DNA of 64,000 nt from NCBI GenBank assembly GCA_907163375.1, contig CAJQUW010007889.1, forward strand, positions 92,462-156,461. Direction: 5' to 3'. Below the pieces are notes generated by a model. It was not told the DNA's origin and made no database searches. It saw only the letters and a program-made list of their open reading frames with translations. Each line of letters opens with the position of its first letter. The first letter of the stretch is position 1. The stretch comes from Prostheceraeus crozeri. Its lineage: Eukaryota; Platyhelminthes; Polycladida; Euryleptidae. Positions 27,914-39,735 of this stretch are shown here, one piece after another. A program made the translations under genes and the position numbers.

Positions 27914-27981
27914 ACATATCTTTGTAACAAGCATGAAAATCCTGTATTTGGTTTTCAATATAAATTTTCATAGTTCATAGT

Positions 27982-28012
<31 letters not shown>

Positions 28013-28040
28013 CTCATCTCGCAGAGGTGACATTCAGCAA

Positions 28041-29719
28041 GTGGAAAATATATCAGACAAAATATTACAGAAGAAATTAGAATATCTGGAGACTTCCAAT
28101 TCAAAACAATGGTGGAAAGCTGTTGATTTTCTCAACAAATAGGAAATATTCATCAAATCAGATAATGATTGATAAGTTCGATTGTGAGACTCTAAATATG
28201 GATCTAGCTAAGCGCTGCACAAGAGATTCGACTGAGGAACCAAAGAAGAATGACAATATTTCAGACTCTGCTACCTCATTGACGTTTCTCAATACTGCCT
28301 CAAGTAATCGTCTCTGTTATTTGCTCAATATACACGATGTAATAAATACTATGAAACGTTGCAAAAATACTTCAAGTGGTCCATCAGACATACCATACTT
28401 TGTATTTAAGGAATATTGGGATATCTTATCACCGCTGTATCTTCATGCCTGGAACCTTTCGCTTAAAGCCGGTAAATTCCCCCGAATCTACAAGTACGCT
28501 AATATCACCGCCATTCCAAAAGTACCTAATACAAAGTGTGTTGAAGATATTCGGGGAATTTCAGTGACTTCTGTATCGAGCCGACTATTCGAAAGATGTG
28601 TTCATCGCAAATTGATTTTGCCAAACATTGCTGCAATTGGAGACCCCTACAATTTGCTTACAAGCCGAAGCTGGTCAACAATCGACTGTCTTCTTGCTAT
28701 TCAATATTATGTTTTAGAATATCTCGATAAACCAGACATAAGTGGTGTTCACGTCATTACAATCTATTTTTCAAAGGCTTTTGATTGGGTAAGAGAGGAA
28801 CTGGTATTCGATAATTTTCCTTCTTTCATCGAAAGTGAAACTATTCGAAATTGCTTTTTTGACTTCAACACAAACAGGTTTCAGCGCTTGCATTGGAATA
28901 ATAAGTTCTATTCATTTCAGCCAATCAATTTAGGCTGTTCTCAAGGAACGGTTTGTGGCCCTAACATATTCTCCATCATGACAGACGATCTTCGTGCCAA
29001 GCATGATATTGCTAAAATCATAAAATATTCGGATGATAGTACCATAATTGTGCCATGCTACAAAAATCCAGATAATCAACAACAAAGCCATCTACAGAGT
29101 GAATTCAACAACATACTAAATTGGTCAGAAATCAACTTCTTCAAGATAAATATGGCAAAAAGCAAGCAAATGCGATTTTCATTGAATTATTTGAATGACT
29201 GCCAATGCAATGATGTGTCTCTAGCTAATACTAATAGCATGAATATTCTTGGGATAAAATTCCAAGCAAATTGCAATTTTACTAATCATGTGCATGAGTT
29301 AATAGGACGCTTAAAATCATCTCTGTATGTCTTGAAGGATCTCCGCTTACAAAACGTGACCCAAAAGCATATCAATCGGATGTTTGATTCTATTATTCTG
29401 TCCAGAATCCGATATGGAATTTCTGTATATGGAAGTGATGATGGAGCCATCACTCGAGTTGATAAATTTTTAGACAGCTGTTTCCGCCACCATTTTACAA
29501 CTTGTCAGTATTCTGCGAGAAACCTTCTAGCAGGAGAAGATACAAGAATTGGAAAATCCATAATGAAGAATACCATTCATCCTCTACATGCTGTCCTAGA
29601 CCAAAATAGAAAAAAGTATCAAACACGTCCATAACTACAAATTTTCGAGACCAATTAAAAATACTATAAAATTTCAAAGATCCTTTTGTAATCGTGTTTT
29701 GTGTCTTCCGATAACTTAA
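28041..29719 (+). pseudogene. LINE array unit 16, RT fragment with catalytic Asp replaced
   Basis: Open from 28123 to 29634 (503 codons) after an extra T near 28131. Codon 28765-28767 is TAT, so the motif A catalytic Asp becomes Tyr. Further transversions near 28815, 28854, 28953 and 28959 change other RT residues within 200 bp, and there are compensating indels near 28647 and 28674. WVRE marker, outside the main WVRE block. An extra C near 29629 breaks the end of the frame. Confidence 0.87.
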
Positions 29720-29840
29720 ACATACTTTGTAACAAGCATGAAAATCCTGTATTTGGTTTTTCAATATAAATTTTCATAGTTCATAGTTCTCTCTCTCTCT
29801 CTCTCTCTCTCTCCCATCTCGCAGAGGTGACATTCAGCAA

Positions 29841-30776
29841 GTGGAAAATATATCAGACAAAATATTACAGAAGAAATTAGAATATCTGGAGACTTCCAAT
29901 TCAAAACAATGGTGGAAAGCTGTTGATTTCTCAACAAATAGGAAATATTCATCAAATCAGATAATGATTGATAAGTTCGATTGTGAGACTCTAAATATGG
30001 ATCTAGCTAAGCGCTGCACAAGAGATTCGACTGAGGAACCAAAGAAGAATGACAATATTTCAGACTCTGCTGCCTCATTGACGGTTACCTCATTGGTAAT
30101 GGTTACCGGTTCCCCTTCCGGTGTTTCTTCTGCTCCTGCGGACACCTCCAAGGCTCTTGCGCCTTTAGTTGTTTCGGCATCTTCAACGTTGCACACTGTT
30201 GATTTGGATGCGTCTCCCGCACGGATGATCCAGAGCACGATAGTTGATGTCAATACTTTTTCTTCTGTGGAAGTCAAACCGGACTTGTGCAAGTTGGATT
30301 GCTCTAAGTCTGGTGTTGTTCTTGGCGACGATAATCTCGGAGGCTTGCCATCTTCTCTCAATGACTGTTCGGTTTTTCATAATGAGAAATGTCGTTTAAG
30401 CTACCTTAAATGTGTTTTGCAGTCGATCAAATCGGTGCACCATTCCGTTTCCTCCTTCGTGCTTTGCTTATCGTATTTGGACGAACTGAATAAACCTACC
30501 ACGAACTATTCTACGTGTAGGTCGGTCCTCCACAACGCTAGAAGAATTTTCCCAAATGCCCGTCTTGGTGTTCTTCCTTATCTCGTGCCTTCAACGGCTA
30601 CTGATCCTTCCAGATCTGATATGATGGAGCTCAACGACAATGTGCGCAAGAAGTTACCCTCCGGCTGTGAGATTGTCTCTGTTCCTGAAGGCTTCACCGT
30701 CTTGGATTCGTCTAGCTGGAGTTCTTCGGAGAAAGTTGTCATTTTCGATTGTATTAGGGCTTTTTTGGATCTTTAG
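29841..30776 (+). pseudogene. Chimeric frame: LINE array unit 17 start fused to PLE-A ORF1 C-terminus
   Basis: 311 codons from a GTG at 29841. The first roughly 80 residues match the start of the array unit. Homology to the array stops at 30083 and the frame continues without a break into sequence matching the C-terminal half of PLE-C ORF1. Shared features are an ALAP motif, an ILGDS-like motif here reading VLGDD, then FVLCLS, FPNARL and a closing AFLDL. The fusion joins two retroelements at an insertion boundary. An ACCTCATTG-like word occurs on both sides of the junction (near 30072 and 30087), which suggests microhomology. The in-frame fusion is probably chance; no promoter or ATG upstream is evident. 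The stop is at 30774-30776. Confidence 0.7.
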
Positions 30777-32945
30777 CCAGTTGTTCTATCGGCAACCGAC
30801 ACCAGACCTACTCGTGTGGCTGGTGGGAACTTCATCTGCACTTCCAATGAGTTTTCCTATCTCGGTTTCTACGTATGAACTTCTTCGTCATACCAGCAAG
30901 TTTGTCCCTACTCCCAAAGGCAAATGCTGTCACCGGTCGATTATTGCGGGTGTTGAGGATTTCTTAAGGAAGCTTCAATGGCGTTCGGTCTTCTTCGGAT
31001 CAGATTTTTCTGGGAGCCGCTTCCCATCTTCCAGTCAGCGCTATCCGCCCAAGAATCTGGTTCCACCTGCAGTTCTTGCCTCCTGTTCGGCCATCAGATC
31101 TTCGTGACTAAACTCCTCCATAGGTGCAGGACCTGTTTTCCTGATGACAATCTAACAGCAGCCCAAAGATCTGAACTACTTCGCCTTCGTACTGACAGCT
31201 CGGTAGTTGTTTCCCCAGTGGACAAGGGTAGCGGTTGGGCAATCATCCCCAACGGTCACTATGAGGCTGAGTCCTTCGGCAACTATGTAATGAGGAGCAC
31301 TACACTTTGTTGGATAGAGAGATAGACCTTTGCACGTCCGTGATCGCCTGAAGGTTTTGCTGTCATCTTTGCACGCTAGAAGTTTTATCACTAAACGCGA
31401 ACTATCTGCCCTGGAGCCTTGCCGGCCTACAAGGCCACGCCGTTTCTACTTACTACCGAAGCTGCATAAGAGTGAGTGGTTGTATGAGGGTATGCCTCCG
31501 GGACGCCCAATTGTCGGAGATGTCAACAGTGTCACCCGCTCGTGCGCCGTTCTTTTGGACCACTTTTTGGCCCCTCTAGCTCGCGCTGGTAGGAGCTTCG
31601 TCAGGGATTCTCTCCACGTTATAAGCCTCCTTCAAGACATTGGTGTAAGCGACTCTTTCCTTTCTTGTCACCTGCGACGTTGCTTCGTTGTATACCAATA
31701 TTCCGACAGAGGCTGGAGTCTCAGCTGTTGCCAGAGCTTTTCTCCGTTCGCCTGATCCTTCTAGGCCTGACCTGTCGCTCCTGTCCATGCTGCGTATTAT
31801 TCTGACATCCAATAGTTTTTGCTTTCGTGGCGACAGGTTTCTGCAGGTGCAGGGCACCGCTATGGGCTGCCCCTTCGGACCCTCGTATGCGACAATCTTT
31901 TTGAATGACTGGGAAGAGAGGGTGTACTCTTATCCTTTGCAGCCGCCCATCTGGCTGAGTTTATCGACGATATTTTTTTCGTTTGGGAGGCTGACGAAGC
32001 AAGCCTTTTTTCCTTCGTAGACTTTGTAAATAGTCTCCTTCCCCACTATCAAAGTTGATTTGTGCTTTGACGTTTCTAGCGTCCGCTTTTTGGACTTGGT
32101 TTTGTATAAATTTTGAAAACCGCATTTTGTACAGGGTTGGGTTTAAGCCCACGGACACCCACGCTATTTTAAGTCCGTCCTCCTTTCACCCTAGAACAGT
32201 ATTTGATGGTATTTTGTTTAGCCAGGTATATAGGTGGTGTACCCATTCCTCGTGCTACAGTGACTTTGTTGCTACTAAACGTACTGTTCAGCCAGCGACC
32301 CTTTTGGAAACGGCAGGGATACTCGCGTTCTGCTATTAGAAGCGCTGTTCGCCGGGTTTTCTTTCTCACGGGCCAGACTCCTCAGAATTGGAGAACGGGT
32401 TTCTTTCCGTGTTCTTGTAAAATATGTTTTTATAGTCACTTTACTTGTACAGTTGTAAACTATCTTAGCAATAGTCGCTTTTCCTATTGTACATAGGATT
32501 ACTTGTCTCTCTTTTAACGTTGTATACTACATTCGGTGTAAGCGGTGCAATGTCGGCTACGTTGGGCAGACGTCTCGCTCTCTTAGCAAACGAATTTCTG
32601 AGCATTTATATCACATCCGTAGTAGGCAACCGACTCCTGTTGGCCAGCATTTTAATAGTCAGTGTGTGCTGAGTGACTTCAGTTTCGTTGGGTTGGAACA
32701 TTGCCCTCGTGAGTCCAAGAGACTTTTGAAAGAAAATGCTTGGATAACCCGACTCGGTACTTTGACCCCACATGGCTTGAACCAGACGTTGAATAGGACT
32801 TACCGTTTACAATTTAGTGGTCCCCTTTAGTGAGTGTGCCAGTCAGGTTATTATGATGTGTAAGAACTCTCTGCCGGATATTCCTATTTGTCCATCCTTT
32901 AAGATGCATCCGAACCTAGAGAGGCTACTTACTTCTAATCGCTAG
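30777..32945 (+). pseudogene. PLE-A ORF2 remnant (RT + GIY-YIG)
   Basis: Pieces in all three frames match PLE-B ORF2 in order. They include the N-terminal region with FVPTPKG, the KGSGW block, the FYLLPKLHKS and PPGRPIV blocks, and the motif A region with TNIPTEAG. Motif B reads QGTAMGCPFGPSYA, followed by a FKPTDTHAILSP segment. Near 32550 the GIY-YIG region reads GYVGQTSRSL, then LSDFSF and EHCP. The end (NPDLERLL-like, then Asn-Arg-stop) matches PLE-B. Many frameshifts, including in the motif C region, make it non-functional as written. Confidence 0.85.
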
Positions 32946-33031
32946 CCGTCCTTTTGTTCTTGTGATTTAATTTATACCTTTTCTCCTTTTGATTTATCCG
33001 TAATACATATCACTCACGTTTGCCATTTATT

Positions 33032-33132
33032 TGCATGCCAGTATTATTTATGCTTTTTTAGTATTTATTTGCATGCTTTACGTTCTTGAGTTTACATGTT
33101 TGCATGCCTTGCTGGCTTATGGCTTTTGCATG
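33032..33132 (+). promoter_or_regulatory. TGCATG cluster in PLE-A 3' region
   Basis: Four TGCATG words (33032, 33070, 33101, 33127) in about 100 bp, at the same relative place as seven-word clusters in PLE-B and PLE-C. UGCAUG is the known binding word of RBFOX-family RNA-binding proteins. A functional role here is inferred. Confidence 0.4.
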
Positions 33133-33147
33133 TGATTTTGCCTCGGT

Positions 33148-34497
<1,350 letters not shown>

Positions 34498-37400
34498 CTA
34501 TCTATGTCCTTTAATTTCCATTGCTCTATCAATATATTCGTTAATTGTTCTTATTTGTCCAACTGTTAATGAGTCCATTAAATCATAGAAATCTGATCTT
34601 GAAATATCCTTCAAGTACGGAATTAAAGTATTTCTCTCATTGCAGTAGCATGGACAAATAACAAAGAAATGGTAGATGTCTTCGATTTGATCTTGATTAC
34701 ATAGTTTACAAATACAGTCTTTGTATGTATTACGATTTTGATACGTTCCAATTTCTGCTGCTAGTGTGTGATTTCCTGTTCTGATTTTGATAATATTATT
34801 AATTTTAGTTTTGTCGCTGCTGAGTGTAAGATAAAATTTCAATTCACATTGAAATCTACACAGCTGTAAATAATTTAATCCTTTATTGCTGTGTTTGGCA
34901 CTGTCTATCCACATCCTTTCTGAAATATTCCGTTAGCACGTTATTTATCATCTTTTTTGATCTTCCACTGTAATCCATGCTTTGTATTTTCGTGAATTTG
35001 ATTTTGTCACATAAATTACTTATTCTAACGCACCATGTATTGCGGAAGGATTTGTGTTCTATATTATTTTGTATTTTTTTTGAATATTCGTGTGACTAAT
35101 CGGATATTATCGGTGTTATTTAACTTAAGAAAATAGTTCATTGCTGATTTATAGCAATAAAATTCCATTGGTTTTATACCAAATTCCCCTATAATGCAAT
35201 AGCTAGGCGTAGTTATTCGCAAATGGTGAAATCTCTTATAAAATTGCATAATTACACGATTTAAATCATTTAAATTTTTGTCAAAAAATAGTTCACTGCC
35301 ATATTTCATTTTCGATATCGTTATCATCTCAAATGTTTCTGTTAGTATTCTACCATCAACGTTACAAAATTCCTTTAATGTTTTGGCAGTTACATATGCT
35401 GAGGCATTTCCTTTTTGGTCAATTCTTCTATATGTTTTCTATCACTTTTTGCAATCCAAATACCTAAATACTTATATTCCTCCACGACATCAATTGAAGA
35501 AGAATAGAAGTCTTAATTTATAACTAGTTTTTTTCATATTTTTGTTTTTCATTAAAAATCATTATATTTTGTCTTTTCGTAATTTTATTCTTAAACCATT
35601 ATCTACAACAAAATTTTTGTAGATGCTTTATTTTGTTTAATTATGCCAGTTTGCGTTTCACTCAGAAACAAAATGTCATCTGCATAGATGAGTGTTGTTA
35701 TATGAATATCTGTTATTTTCACAGGATCAAGATCATCAATATTTTTATACAAGTCGTTCAAGAAGTCATTCATATATATGCAAAACAGAGTTGGAGACAA
35801 GCTATCTCCCTGAGGAACACCACATTCTAGCTGAAACTCTTCACTCTCTTTTCCATTGAATAGAATTTTATATTTTTTGTCATTTATAATGTGTTCCATT
35901 AATGATAAAAATTTACCGTCAGGAATAATGCATTTTATTTTACTTATCAGTCTACTTTTTAAGACAGAATCAAAAGCTTTCGTAAGGTCAACAAAGCATG
36001 TGTACAATGGTTTTTTATCATTTTTATATATTTGCAATCGTTTCTTTTAAGATCCATATATTGTCAATCGTAGAGTTGTCTTTCCTAAACCCTGTTTGAG
36101 ACTCATGTAATATTTTGTATTTATCCATCCAAACATTTAATCTATCATTTAATATTCTTGTCATCAGCTTTTCAATACATGAAGACAAATTCAAATATCG
36201 ATATGAATTAGCATCATCTTTCTTGCCTTTTTTATATATGGGAGTGATCCAACTTCCATGCCAAGGAGTGTCATGGTCAGTCATAATCTTATTAAAAAGT
36301 GTGTGCAATATTTCAACTTGATTAGGATCATTTTTTATCATTTCATAGACTATTTCATCTGGACCACTGGATTTTGAGGATTTTGAATACTTTATAGCAT
36401 TTTCAACTTCTTTTATTGTGATATCTTGATTTAGAAAGTCATCATTTTCGGTAATGGTCATTTGATTTTTTACATTCTCTAAATTTCTGTTATTAGCCAG
36501 ACTTTTAAATTCAGCATTAATCTTTTCTATATTTTCTTTAAAATCTTGAGCATTTAACGAGGTTACATGTCCTGTACATTTCTTAACTTTGTTCTTATTT
36601 AATATTGCCCAGTATTTTTTTGTGTCATTGTTAGCTCTTGCTATTTGTAGTTCATTTAGTTTTATTTGTTGCCAATTCCTTTTTTCCTTTTTTAGGCTTT
36701 TGTTGAGTTTTCTTTTTGTTTGCAGTAATGCGGTTAAATTTTGCTCAGATTGATCAGCTTTAAAATCTTTCAACATTTTGCTTATATGTTTTCCTAAAAA
36801 ATCTTACATCTTTAGAATAAAATTATCTGATTATTTGAATTTATAGAATTCAATGATTCCTTGTTGGCCTCAATTAGCTTATTGTAAATTTGTAACTGAT
36901 TCAATTGCTTTTCTTTAATTTCTTCTACTAGATTTGATCCTTTAATATAAACATTTTGACGATATCTCTCTATGTCATGCTTAAGTGTCCATTTGAAAGG
37001 GAGAATACGTTTATCATAATTACCAATTTGTGCTTTAAAATTCTTATTTGATGCATTCTTTGCTGTCGATCTTAGTTTAATTTTTATATTAATTTTCATT
37101 GGTCTGTGGTCAGTGAATACTTTAGGTTCCAGTATTCTGAAGGCTTCCAAATTATTTAGCAATGATTCCGAAATTATCAAGTAATCAATCACTGATTTGT
37201 AACATTTGTCATTTTGAAGCCTACAGAATGTATGTTCCCCATTTTCATATCTTCCGTTACTAATTATTAGAGATGTTTCATTGCAAAAGTTAATTAGTTC
37301 TCTTCCCTGTTTGTTTACAATCAAATCTTCAGAATTTCTCAGTGGCAGATTTAAGTGCTTGTTATCATTTAGTTTACCTATTCTACTATTCAAATCTCCC

Positions 37401-37840
37401 AACATTATGATATTTTTCATTTTAAATTTTTCTATGTAGCATTTGATTCTGTCAAGATAATCTTTATCAGCATATTTGGAATCTCTGCTTTCTCTATAAC
37501 ATAAAATGAGATGTATTTTTCTTATTTTATCCCATTGTTTGTTGGTCATTTCAATTATTATTATGTCTCCATTTTCAGATACTATTTTTTCTGTACTAAA
37601 ATGATCAGTTTTATGATACAGATTTATTCCTTTAATTTGTCTTCCAAGATTATTTTTAGTTTTGCTGGTAGTTTCTATGACACTGTATTTGTCAATTGGC
37701 AAGCCATTAAATTCAGTTAGATGCGTTTCAGTGAAGCATATTATATCTGCATCATATGTGTCTTTTATCATGTTAGGATCTTTAACTTTTTTATCATTTA
37801 ATCCATTTATATTGGTGTAAAATATTTTGATCACTTGCAT
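34498..37840 (-). pseudogene. LINE-1m ORF2: endonuclease + reverse transcriptase, frameshifted
   Basis: ATG at 37840. The first piece (37840-36812, 342 codons) is an exonuclease-endonuclease-phosphatase-fold endonuclease. It has TNINGL, TETHL, GDLNSR, a SVIDYLIIS segment and TDHRPM, so the expected Asn, Glu, Asp/Asn and Asp-His positions are present. After a frameshift near 36780-36810 come the linker and RT fingers (36776-36024; SSGPDEIVYEM, then TPIYKKG). The RT core (36037-35603) carries VDLTKAFDSV (motif A), GVPQGDSLSPTLF (motif B) and YADD (motif C). Further pieces at 35327-35064 and 34914-34498 hold a TGNHTLAAEIG segment and a CKLC...H...C zinc-like motif usual at LINE C-termini. At least four frameshifts separate the pieces. 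It would nick target DNA and prime reverse transcription (family knowledge). Confidence 0.85.
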
Positions 37841-38942
37841 CTCATTCTCACTTTTCTCTGTCTCCTCTCCTCGCTCACTTCTGTTAAATATATTGCTGCT
37901 GTTGCTGAAAACCTGGTTGGTCCATGCTTTGGAATTGTCCTTGGCCCATGGTCGAATAGATTGGCTGATTGTTCACTGCAGGTTGGAAATATGATTGTCG
38001 ACGAAACTGTTGTGGCTGCTGGTATTGTCGTTGTGGCTGGTATTGCTGTTGCGGTTGGTATCGTTGGTAGTTTGGCTGCCGATACAGAGGATACTGTTGC
38101 TGCGGTGGTCGTGAATAATTGGCTCTCGGCGTGTTCCATCTCGGTCGGTTCGCATAACAGTTCCTGGCGATGTGGCCTCTCCGCCCGCACGAATGGCATG
38201 TCGGGGCCGGTCGTCTTTGCTGTTGGTAGTACGGCCTTGTTTGATAGTTTCTTGGTGGAGGTGGTGGTTGATAAGTTGTCGGACATGCTTGTTGCTGGGT
38301 GTTGAGTTTATTGTTCACCGTTGTTCTCAGGTCGTCGATGAGATGCTTAATTACACTTATCTCAGAGTTTGTGTTCTTCCGTTCAGTTTCATAAAGTTTA
38401 ATCACATCGTCGTTATTGTTCCTTCCACTCGAGTTGTTATTCACTTCTTCGTTGTTGTTCTCTCGGTTTCTCTTCTCCTTCTCTTCGTACTCACTCAATT
38501 GGCTCTCGTAAGCTGCCAGTGTTAGTAGTAGGTCCGCGTTCTTCTTTCCCATTGCTTGTAGTTCTTCAACTTGCATATCCATTTGGTCCTTCATTTCATC
38601 TCTTCTCTCAATTTCTTCATGAATTGTTCTTTTCATATCTGCTATTTCATCGTCCTTCAGTTTTAACCGCCTTTTGTACTCATTCAGAAGTTGTTCAATT
38701 CCGTTGTATTTCTTGATGTTTTCTTTAAGCATTTCATACTCTTGATTGTGAATTCTTTCAATGCACTCGCTACAACTGTACTTTCTCTTGTATAGGTTTT
38801 CCTTAACATACTTCACCAACTCGAATAATGGCAATTCCGTGCAGCCGTGATGGAAGCTAGCATCGCACTTTCTACAGATCAGAAAGAATTGATCTGTGAT
38901 TGCCAGTGAACACTTTTTGCATCTTGCTTCGGAGGTGACAAA

Positions 38943-39455
<513 letters not shown>

Positions 39456-39735
39456 GAATAAGCCCAGCACAAACTTTGTGACTCTCCGTGGTATTATGTC
39501 GAATGCAAAGCGTCTTTTTCCGAACGCTCGCCTGTCGGTTCTTCCTCATTGTGTTCCCATTAAGTCGGAGGACTCAATTAGGAGAGACTGCCTCGAGTTT
39601 TTTGAGTGGATCTGCAAAAAGACACCCGCTGGCTGTGAAGTTATTCCACTTCCCAAAGACTTTTCTGTGAAGGACAGTCATTGGGACCCTGTTGAGCGGG
39701 ATACTATTTTCCGAGCCATCAAGGATTTTTTATAA
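39456..39735 (+). pseudogene. PLE-B ORF1 fragment (C-terminal 93 codons)
   Basis: Matches the last roughly 93 residues of PLE-C ORF1 (FPNARLSVLP, then the DSHWD block, then IKDFL) in the same frame, ending at TAA 39733-39735. The 5' part is lost at the CT junction. It retains the frameshift heptamer, so it is useful mainly as a second observation of that site. Confidence 0.85.
39726..39732 (+). promoter_or_regulatory. Candidate -1 ribosomal frameshift site T TTT TTA (PLE-B)
   Basis: The ORF1 codons GAT TTT TTA are followed at once by TAA. The heptamer T TTT TTA is in the correct phase (X XXY YYZ) for -1 slippage and is the same heptamer as in HIV-1 gag-pol. After slippage the next codons (ATA AGT TCC) lead without a stop into the 724-residue RT frame. 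No pseudoknot was modelled. Confidence 0.6.

Larger units (their letters stand above)
1..30083 (+). repeat. Macrosatellite of 5'-truncated LINE units separated by (CT)n
   Basis: Head-to-tail array of a LINE-derived unit of about 1.80-1.86 kb. The (CT)n tracts that open the units start near 589, 2430, 4259, 6092, 7896, 9748, 11576, 13383, 15217, 17019, 18832, 20645, 22459, 24295, 26157, 27984 and 29789, and are about 25-79 bp long. Every unit starts at the same point (ATCTCGCAGAGGTGAC directly after the CT tract), runs through RT sequence to the same stop codon, and ends with a tail containing AATATAAA and two or three TTCATAG copies before the next CT tract. Substitution divergence between units looks very low by eye. 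Most differences are one-base indels and CT-length changes. The identical 5' boundary in all units favours tandem amplification over repeated independent insertion (inference). The array continues off the left edge of the window and is cut at 30083 by PLE-A. Confidence 0.95.
30084..33149 (+). mobile_element. PLE-A: decayed, 5'-truncated Penelope-like element
   Basis: Runs from the broken array unit to a (CT)n tract at 33150. It has the C-terminal part of ORF1, an indel-broken RT, a GIY-YIG segment and a 3' untranslated region with four TGCATG words. It aligns over its length with PLE-B and PLE-C but is clearly diverged at the amino-acid level, so it is an older or different subfamily. The terminal hammerhead-like motif of PLE-B/C is not present before the CT tract. 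Confidence 0.85.

Noticed and set aside
1-30083. CRISPR-like or rDNA-like regular repeat
   Set aside because: The unit is protein-coding LINE sequence of 1.8 kb with microsatellite spacers; no short direct repeats with unique spacers and no rRNA similarity.
31576-31857. Antisense frames over PLE RT regions (also 40571-40870 and 39989-40228)
   Set aside because: They overlap conserved RT motifs on the plus strand and show no domain of their own.
37831-38286. 151-codon minus-strand and 156-codon plus-strand frames over LINE-1m ORF1
   Set aside because: Low-complexity Thr/Ala/Val-rich shadows of the Gln/Tyr-rich tail of ORF1.
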